Source: Phaeoceros laevis
Taxonomy: Eukaryota; Anthocerotophyta; Anthocerotopsida; Notothyladales
DNA length: 28,177 bases
NCBI GenBank assembly: GCA_049999765.1
Contig: JBNGIQ010003935.1
Coordinates: 1 to 28,177, forward strand
Reading direction: 5' to 3'
The stretch's first letter is position 1. Every line of letters begins with the position of its first letter. Of the stretch, positions 12,001 to 19,228 are shown in pieces. Under the pieces are notes generated by a model. The model did no database searches. It had not been told where the DNA came from and worked only from the letters and a program-made list of their open reading frames with translations. The translations under genes were made by a program, and so were the position numbers.

Positions 12001-15000
12001 CAGCATAAGTGTGGAATAACCACTCGAAGTTTTTTCGGACACAGTGCATCCTTAATGACTTTCAACCTGGCTGAGGCAAACAGAAAGTGTATCTCCTCAG
12101 CAGTGAAGATAATCTCCATTGAAGATATTGCATCTGACTCGTCACAGATCAAAGCTTCTCCAAAACCATCAGAAGAACGCTTTGCAGAGCATGAACTAGC
12201 AGTCTCAAATAGGGGAGGTTATTCTGATTCCTTTCTAAGCGAAGGGTCTATCTTTGAGCAAGCAAGGTCCTCAGTCCCTTCTACACTGCACAGCAAGCTA
12301 GTAGCAGGTAAAATGGGGAAGGACATATGTATGAAGAACAGCAACCAAACTCCAGCAGAGATCATGCAGCCAGACAACGCAACCCACTATGCCAATCTGC
12401 CTAACATCACTGATACAGAGTTCGAATTTCAGAAGTTGAACACTTCAGTCAAGTCTATTGGAGGAGAGACAAGTCAACATGGAGCAGAGCATGGACCAAC
12501 AAGAAGCTGCCCGAAGCTAACAATGACTTCTGACTTACTGGAAAAGACAGAGTCAAACCCCTTGCACTCAAACATAATGAGCAGTCAGGTAACCCAAAAT
12601 ATAGACCAGGTGGAGGTTCAAGGTAACCAGACCTTGCAGACTGCATCACTGATGGAGTCAGATGGCAACCAAGCTATGAGACTTGCAGGCAGAACAGAAC
12701 AAAGAATTTCAAGAGAATCTATGACGGCCAGTTGTGAAGGCCGCAAACATCCCCAAAACATGAAAAGCCAGCACTATTTCGATGATGGAGCTTGCGAAAT
12801 TGAGGAGGACATAATGCCACTTGATGGTGAGGCTGAGTTTGTGAGTGAAGGTCTCACTACTGTGGAACTGCCCCCGTTGCACCAGAACTCCAAGGAGGCT
12901 GGCAACCTATTTTTGACTCACAGCCCATCCAGAAGAACATCAGTATCTTCAAGTTCAGTAGGCCATGGGATCCCAAATCCTATGCATTTATCTAGATTTC
13001 GTGAACCTGAGACTAGTCCCCTTTCTGTGGACAAAGCCCTGAGTGGGGACGAGGAGAAATATGGGGAGCCAAATGAAAGGACTGACGTTCACCTTGACCT
13101 GGAAACGAATCTAGCAAATAGCCGTCAAAGTGCTGGTAAAGAGAACAAGCTCCTTAGTGGTGTGGACGATTCTCTCAAAGACATTGATATTCAACAGGCT
13201 GTGAACCATGTAGGTGGCACCATAAGACCCACACATCTAAAGCAGGTGGCAATGCCGGAGAGCAGTGACTCTGACAAGGAGGGCACCAGCATGACAACCT
13301 ACATGCCTCCAACTCCTGGCGCGTCGCACGTGAGTACTTGTCAAAACATTGTCTCAGAGGAGGCGTTGGGCATTGAAGCAACTTCAACAATTGAGGAGGA
13401 AGATTATCTGCGTTCCCTTTCCTTTCAGGTAGAAAGTGTCAAAACGGGATCCAACTTAAATGATTTCTCAAGCAGAGAACCTAGCCCCAAGCAAACTCTA
13501 ATCCATAGGCAGGATGATGACAATGAAAGCATCAACTCAATAACTAGTCCCTTTCGAGCAGTAGTCCATCCGCAACAAGAAGATGTAGACGTGCAAGTGA
13601 GCCAAAAAGATATGCCTCAACCTACTATGAAGGAGCAGCAGACTAACATTGGAACATCAAAGCCAATATGTGAGGCTCTGTCACATGGTTCTGGTGAAGT
13701 TCAGAATGGAAATAGAAACGGACTCCCTACGTTAAGCAATGGGCAGGACGTTGAGGAGGAGCAAGGTTTCTTTACAGATGGGAGCTTAGAAGCGAAGTCT
13801 GTATGGAAAAAACTCTATGACGCAGTGCCGATAGAGGATAGCTCAGGTCATGTCAACCACTGGAGTTCAGGATCAGCGGTATCATCAACGTCCAATGCAT
13901 CACAAGATGATGCATGCTATGCAACAAGCCCTGACAATTCAAAAAGTCCACTTGCCAATTCAGACATGAGCATCGTAAGTCCCAATTTGGAAGGAGCTCA
14001 AGAAGTCATAGAAGCAAGGGACGAAGCAGTGTCGCCTCATGCGAAAAAGCACGATGGCAATAAGGACGACGACAAGGACTTGCAGCCAGGCAAGTCCTTG
14101 CCCGGTGCCTGTCCAGCATCCATCATGGACAAGACCCTTGGTACTACTGCAAAAGGAGTGTGGGACAACAAGGATGAGGACGAGATACCAGAAGACATCA
14201 TGTGTGAAGAGTTGGACATGGGTACAGAAGTAAGCACGTTCTATGTTGCTGAAGATAAAGACCAGAGCAATATCAACAGCGACTATATGTCCAGTACATG
14301 GGCAGACGATGAAGGACAAAGCCCAAGTAGTGGCTCCAAAGAGGCTACGATTTGGCAAGACCAGGAAGAGGTGACATCATTATTCACTGAAAATCCGGTA
14401 GAGATCAAAGAGGCAGACGTCTCCGGTGGAGCAGCCAACCTTCAAATAAGGTGGAATGACTATTGCAAGTTCTCGAGCGAACCACATGCTCAAACTGAGG
14501 GGACATCAGAGTTGGCAACATATTCAACAGCAGCACCCTTGGCCAATGTCGGGAAAACTCAGTATGAGAAAGATGATGAGTTGTCTATAAAGCCGAATAT
14601 TTTGGACGGAGAAACATGTGACAAATTCTCAAACTTGGACAAAGTCGTGACATCTAGCTGCACAACTTCCAATCTGAAGACCCACGACTTTCAAGAGGCC
14701 CCCGACTCGACAGATAAGAGGCCAGTGATTGAAGCATATAAAATGGCGAAGTACAACCTTCTCGCAAATTTCTTGACAAGCACACTTCTTGACAGCATGT
14801 TACAAGCGGAGATCTCTGGTAATAATATAGTATGTCTTACGCCTCCTGATGTCTGCGCAGCAAATTCAGGCTCACTAGGTTTTAGCATGGTTCGCCTGGA
14901 CTAAGCCTTCCTTGCTGCTACGAGCGGTTACTCCCTCTCTTCAAGCTGTGTATAAACCCTTTCCAATAAGCTGCCTTGATTGTATGGTGTTCAGACACGG

Positions 15001-15830
15001 TGGGACGAAAAGTTCAGCCATACCTGGGAGCGTCAAGTGGAAAGCGGCATGAGCCTTGCCACAACCCTGCAAGCTCCTTCAATTTGCCGGACATAGTGGT
15101 GCCAGAATCTACTAAAACACTCACGCAGAGCAAGCGAAAGAGCCCATTTCTCCCGAAACAACTCGTTGCCTCAAGCACCATTCGACGAGGAGTGAAGGTC
15201 TCTAACCAGGCAGCTGCCAAATCGCAACAAGCTTGGAGGCAGCAAACCAGCACAAAATTTGGGAACGATATCTGCCTATCAGGGAACTTGACCCCGTCCT
15301 ACGCTGCTGAGTATGTTCAAAACCTACTCAAACCCTCTTCTCTGCAGGGCACTGACGTCACTGAGGACCGGAATCTGATTGGGGACATCAAGGCCTTCCA
15401 AGAGACAGAGATGAACATAACTACGGTGGACCGTCAAAGTCATCCAGAGTCTCAGCACATGTACAACAAGCTGCTATTCGATGCAGTCAATGACAGCTTC
15501 CGGCAACAAACAACTTCCTTCAAACCGATGCCACAATTGGTTGGTCTGAAGACACATACCCACTCTTTTAAGCCCATGTCTGCGTCCAATGCCATGAAGA
15601 TGGCCTTGGCGAGTATCATGGACGACGTTGAGTTTGCAAATACGGCTCGGTCACCTGGTCATTTACGGGGCTTGCTCCAGAAGCAAGTCATGGCAAGTTG
15701 CGAGGAGTGGCAAACATCGTGGCTAGAGGCCAACGAGTTGCTGGTTACTGAACTTGCAGACGGAATACTGGCTGAAATGCTAGGATCCATGGTGTTGGAA
15801 ATGCCCGGGAGAAGGACGTGCATCGCCTGA
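6076..15830 (+). CDS. Giant CEP350/CAP350-like (TRM-type C-terminus) centrosome/microtubule-organising protein
   Basis: Twelve exons: 6076-7389, 7492-7631, 7716-8181, 8654-10217, 10386-10455, 10560-10677, 10767-10874, 11016-11159, 11361-11550, 11664-11761, 11965-14818 and 14995-15830. All junctions are GT-AG and phase-compatible; the total of 7,902 nt encodes 2,633 residues. An in-frame TGA at 6070-6072 supports the start. Most of the protein is Ser/Lys/Glu-rich and looks disordered. Lys/Arg/Glu-rich, coiled-coil-like patches occur at about residues 440-500, 640-660 and 1261-1290; exon 11 (about 1405-2355) is strongly acidic. The only recognisable region is the last ~123 residues: YNKLLFDAVNDSF at about 2512-2524, then ELLVTELADGILAEML at about 2602-2617. 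The same two motifs at the same spacing end animal CEP350, and plant TRM proteins carry related ones that bind the FOP/TON1 family. CEP350 (~3,100 aa) also has a CAP-Gly domain, which I do not see. I infer a role at basal bodies or microtubule arrays. The C-terminal match is good, the overall orthology is not proven, and small exons could be mis-set. Confidence 0.75.
8182..8653 (+). other. Longest intron of the CEP350-like gene
   Basis: This 472-bp intron runs from donor CAG/GTACAA to acceptor TTGATTCACAG/CGC. It joins YGVQQ to RKQREAMDNRN in phase 0. It is more than twice the length of the gene's other introns, so a missed micro-exon is possible, although none is needed to keep the frame. 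Confidence 0.6.
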
Positions 15831-16129
15831 CCAGCCTTCGTGCCTCTCAAATTGTCTGATTACTCACCTTCATTGCATTCGCTGCTGCGAATGCAATGCG
15901 TAGACGTTCAACTATCCATCCATGGCAGTTCCAATCGCTTGCTCTTTACTCTCACAAATGCTATTGTGACTATATCACCCTTTCACTCTCCGCCTACTCT
16001 CGAAGGAACGAAAGCTTCAGTGTGACTGTGCCGATGCAGGAGCAGCTTGAGGCGGTTGGACCCTGATGGCCTTCAAAGCTGTGTGTTTAGAAGTGGCCCA
16101 GCAAAGAGCTATCGCTGGCTTGCGACTTG
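15831..16129 (+). promoter_or_regulatory. Short intergenic region between the CEP350-like gene and the PPR gene
   Basis: Only ~300 bp separate the two plus-strand genes, so the 3' UTR of one and the promoter and leader of the other must share it. Apart from the hairpin I see no clear signal. An ATG at 16066 opens a 108-codon frame that overlaps the PPR start in another frame and would act as an upstream ORF if transcribed. Confidence 0.4.
15871..15898. other. Perfect 11-bp inverted repeat (hairpin) just downstream of the CEP350-like stop codon
   Basis: CATTGCATTCG (15871-15881) and CGAATGCAATG (15888-15898) are exact reverse complements around the 6-base loop CTGCTG. The structure starts 41 bases after the stop at 15828-15830, so it should lie in the 3' UTR or in the short promoter of the next gene. 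It is isolated, with no flanking duplication. Confidence 0.85.
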
Positions 16130-18754
16130 ATGAAGCATTGGGGTCATCTGTTGCCTTCGTCGCCACCCTGGCCAAGCTTCCATGCTTTTGGAAAGGTGGC
16201 CACTTGGATAGACAGCTTCCGAACACCACCATCGCCGACTCAGGCTCTAAGCAGGACGACATCTACCGAAAGCACTGGTGGGAGCATCTCAGGACGGACA
16301 ACTGCAAATGCTGTCGACTTGAGGTGGCCTATGCAGGAAGAATCTGCCTGGACTGCGCTGATTTCCCAGCATGCCAAATGTGGGCAAGGTAGACGAGCTC
16401 TAACAATTTATAAGGAAATGCGAGAACGGAGAGTCAAGCCAAGCTCTTACACCTTCGTCGCCACATTGAAGGCATGTAGTATCTTACAAGACCTGGACAC
16501 TGGCAGGAAAATTCACGCTGAGGTGGGTGAATGTGGGCTCGAATCCGATGTATATGTGGGGACAATGCTGATAGATCTGTATGCCAAATGTGGGAGCCTG
16601 GTGGATGCTAGGCGTGTCTTTGAGAAGCTAACTCATCGTAATGTCGTCTCTTGGACTGCAATGATCTTGGGTTATGCCCATAAGGAACAGAGTGAAGAGG
16701 CTTTGGAGTTATTCGCACGTATGCAACAAGAAGGTGTAGTACCGAATGACCGAACATTTGTTGGTGCTTTGAAGGCTTATAGTACTGTCGCAGCATCTGA
16801 AGCTGGGACTGAAGTTGATGGAATACTCATGAAGAAACAATGCCTAGAGCAAGTCAGAGCCGTCCACTCACACATTTTAAAGAGTGGATTTCTGTCTGAC
16901 GTGTTCGTGGGAACCATGTTATTGGACGTGTATGCAAAATGTGGGAGCCTGGTGGATGCCAGGGATGTCTTTGAGAGAATGCCTTGCCGGAATGTGGCTA
17001 CTTGGAATGCCATGATTTTAGGGTACGCCCAGATGGAAGAGGGGGAGCAGGCTTTGAGATTGTACTCACGAATGCGAGACGAAGGTCTGGAGCCGGATGC
17101 CCGAACATTTGTCAGTGCTCTGAAAGCTTGCAGTTGCCTGGCAGCAGGGGACGAGGGGAACAGATCTGATTTAGTACTTCTGAGAAAACGATGCTTAGAC
17201 GAAGTCAAAGACATTCACATAGATGTGATGAAAGGGGGACTAGAGTCAAATGTGTTTCTGGGGACTATGCTGGTAGATGCGTATGCAAAATGTGGGAGCC
17301 TGGTGGATGCAAGGCGTGTCTTTGACAAGATGCCCCGTCATGATGTAGCTTGTTGGAATGCCATGATCTTGGGTTACGCCCAGATGGAAGTGGGCGAGGA
17401 TGCTTTGAAATTGTATGCGCAGATGCCACAAGAAGGTGTGCTGCCCACTGATCGAACTTTTGTTGGTGCCCTGAAGGCTTGCACCAGCTTAGCAGTATCT
17501 GCAGTTGCGACGGAAGTCGATGGGATAATGGTGAAGTCTAAAATCCTTGATCGGGTCAGAGCCATCCACTCAGATGTAGTGAGAAGTGAGTTTCACTTGC
17601 ATGTGTTTGTAAGAACAATGTTAGTGGACGTCTATGTGAAATGTGGGAGCCTTGTGGATGCTAGGAGTGTTTTTGATACGATGCCTCACCGTGACGTGGT
17701 TGCATGGAGTGCTATGATAATGGGGTATGCCCAGATGGAAAGTGGTGCATTAGCTTTGCAATTGTATACACAGATGCAGAAGGAAGGTTTGGTACCCAAT
17801 GACCGAACATTTGTGGGTGCACTAAAAGCTTGTGGTAGTGTGGCAGGACTGGAAAAAGGAAAGCAAATCCATGGTCAGATTGTAAGGTCCGGCCTTCTGG
17901 CGACTGACCTATTTGTAGCAAGTAGTCTCATTGACATGTATAGTAAGTGCGGAAGCATGGCTGATGCGCAGCAGGTGTTTGACGCATTGCCTAAAAAAGA
18001 CCTTGTGACATGGAGTGCATTGATTGCCGGATATGCTCGTCAAGGAGAGAGCCACCTTGTCTTTGAATTATTTGAAAGGATGAAGCAAGAGGGTGTTCAG
18101 CCTGAGGCCGCCACATTCCTTAGTGTCCTCTCTGTATGCTGTCATGTGGGGCTAGTAGACAAGGGTCATATATACTTTAAAGCGATGAGCAAGGACTTCG
18201 GCATCACTCCTACTATTGAGCATTACACCTGCATTGTTGATCTCCTTGGTCGTGCAGGCCAATTGGACAAAGCAATGGCCATGGCAAAGACAATGCCATA
18301 CCAACCTGATGCTGTTGTGTGGCAAACTGTCTTGGGTGCTTGTCGAAGGTGGAAGAATGTCGATTTAGGGAGACAGGCATTTGAATGTGCGCTGGAATTG
18401 GATAAATATGACCCTGCTGTTTATGTCTCCATGGCCAACATCTATGCAGCTGCGAAGATGTGGGCGAAGGCTGATGAGTTTCAGTCCATGAGACTTCAAA
18501 TACAAGCATGGAAGCAACCAGGACAGAGCTGGTGGACAGATATTGCAGGACTGCTGCATACATTTGTGGTGGGAGATCAAGAACATCCTGCTACCCAAGA
18601 TATATTTGCAAAGCTAGGAGATATCTTTGTGAAAATAGACGAGGAACTATGTGTGATCCATCAAGACTGGATGGTGCGGGACATACTTGATAATGACAAG
18701 CAGGAAGCCTTCTATTGGCAAAGCGAGATGCCTGCTACTCACATACAGTTTTGA
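16130..18754 (+). CDS. PLS-class pentatricopeptide repeat protein, E/E+ type, no DYW domain
   Basis: PLS-class PPR proteins bind single-stranded RNA in plastids or mitochondria and usually specify C-to-U editing sites. This is a single-exon gene of 874 codons from the ATG at 16130 (15 bases past the tgcgac at 16119). I count 18 PPR motifs as six P-L-S triplets, starting at SAWTALISQHAKC. They are followed by E1/E2 (VVWQTVLGACRRW; VYVSMANIYAAAKMW) and an E+-like part with HTFVVGDQEHPATQDI. The protein stops just where a DYW domain would begin: the expected HSE is QSE and the frame ends ten residues later. Three L motifs carry ~15-residue inserts absent from the other L motifs. Triplets 1-4 repeat at exactly 351 bp. 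The N-terminal ~70 residues are Ser/Thr/Pro-rich with a few Arg and may be an organelle-targeting peptide, but the start is uncertain because another frame is open over the same bases. Lack of introns fits the class. If functional, it would need a separate DYW deaminase partner. Confidence 0.93.
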   Translation: MKHWGHLLPSSPPWPSFHAFGKVATWIDSFRTPPSPTQALSRTTSTESTGGSISGRTTANAVDLRWPMQEESAWTALISQHAKCGQGRRALTIYKEMRERRVKPSSYTFVATLKACSILQDLDTGRKIHAEVGECGLESDVYVGTMLIDLYAKCGSLVDARRVFEKLTHRNVVSWTAMILGYAHKEQSEEALELFARMQQEGVVPNDRTFVGALKAYSTVAASEAGTEVDGILMKKQCLEQVRAVHSHILKSGFLSDVFVGTMLLDVYAKCGSLVDARDVFERMPCRNVATWNAMILGYAQMEEGEQALRLYSRMRDEGLEPDARTFVSALKACSCLAAGDEGNRSDLVLLRKRCLDEVKDIHIDVMKGGLESNVFLGTMLVDAYAKCGSLVDARRVFDKMPRHDVACWNAMILGYAQMEVGEDALKLYAQMPQEGVLPTDRTFVGALKACTSLAVSAVATEVDGIMVKSKILDRVRAIHSDVVRSEFHLHVFVRTMLVDVYVKCGSLVDARSVFDTMPHRDVVAWSAMIMGYAQMESGALALQLYTQMQKEGLVPNDRTFVGALKACGSVAGLEKGKQIHGQIVRSGLLATDLFVASSLIDMYSKCGSMADAQQVFDALPKKDLVTWSALIAGYARQGESHLVFELFERMKQEGVQPEAATFLSVLSVCCHVGLVDKGHIYFKAMSKDFGITPTIEHYTCIVDLLGRAGQLDKAMAMAKTMPYQPDAVVWQTVLGACRRWKNVDLGRQAFECALELDKYDPAVYVSMANIYAAAKMWAKADEFQSMRLQIQAWKQPGQSWWTDIAGLLHTFVVGDQEHPATQDIFAKLGDIFVKIDEELCVIHQDWMVRDILDNDKQEAFYWQSEMPATHIQF
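16540..17900 (+). repeat. Internal coding tandem repeat of the PPR gene, 351-bp period
   Basis: The segment encoding AKCGSLVDAR recurs with its TGT codon at 16589, 16940, 17291 and 17642, that is, at exactly 351-bp (117-codon) steps, with high nucleotide identity (a run of about 17 bases, aaatgtgggagcctggt, is shared by three copies). The next equivalent (17948) is only 306 bp on, because it lacks the extra 15 codons. This indicates unequal crossing-over of whole PLS triplets. Confidence 0.9.
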
Positions 18755-19228
18755 ACACACCCCATGAGAAAAACCTCATAGAATGGCGACCTCCCAATCA
18801 GACGTAAACCAGTCGTTGGTGGCAGCTAAGAAAGAGTCACACTGTCAAGTTCAAATCTGTTGAAGTCTCAAGCTGCCATACACATGGAAGGCAAGCAGGA
18901 TGGTGCTGACAAAAGATCTGAATTCCCATCTCTTTCCGCATATGGCCCGTTCCGGGACCCAAAACTCCTGTGAGGGAGTAAAAGTGACCCGTTACAGTGG
19001 GCACTGGTGGCCTATCTGTCCAGCATGATAGACTATCCATGAGTTGCTGACAGTACGTAGCACAGCACTAGCAGTGTACAACGTAACGATAGCTATAGGT
19101 TTGTCCGGTCAATAGCAGGCACGACCTGGACCCTTGTTAGAAGAGATTGGCCAATTCCGTAAGCCTGGGGACTCGTGAGATTACAGGGAATCTGTACAAA
19201 TAATCCGAATTCGAATTCTCGCGTCAAC
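18755..19228. other. Convergent intergenic region
   Basis: These 474 bp lie between the stop codons of the PPR gene (plus) and the reticulon gene (minus), and must hold both 3' UTRs. No gene is seen. Just after the PPR stop another frame reads LNTPHEKNL, faintly like the start of a DYW domain (see findings). Confidence 0.5.

Noticed and set aside
13960-14358. Minus-strand frame of 132 codons with hydrophobic stretches
   Set aside because: It is antisense to the acidic exon 11 of the CEP350-like gene. Reversed acidic and Ser codons produce hydrophobic residues, so this is a shadow.
14819-14831. Alternative donor GTATGT at 14830 for exon 11 of the CEP350-like gene
   Set aside because: It is a stronger consensus, but joining it to the acceptor at 14994 puts the last exon out of frame with an early stop. 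The G/GTAATA donor keeps the conserved C-terminus.
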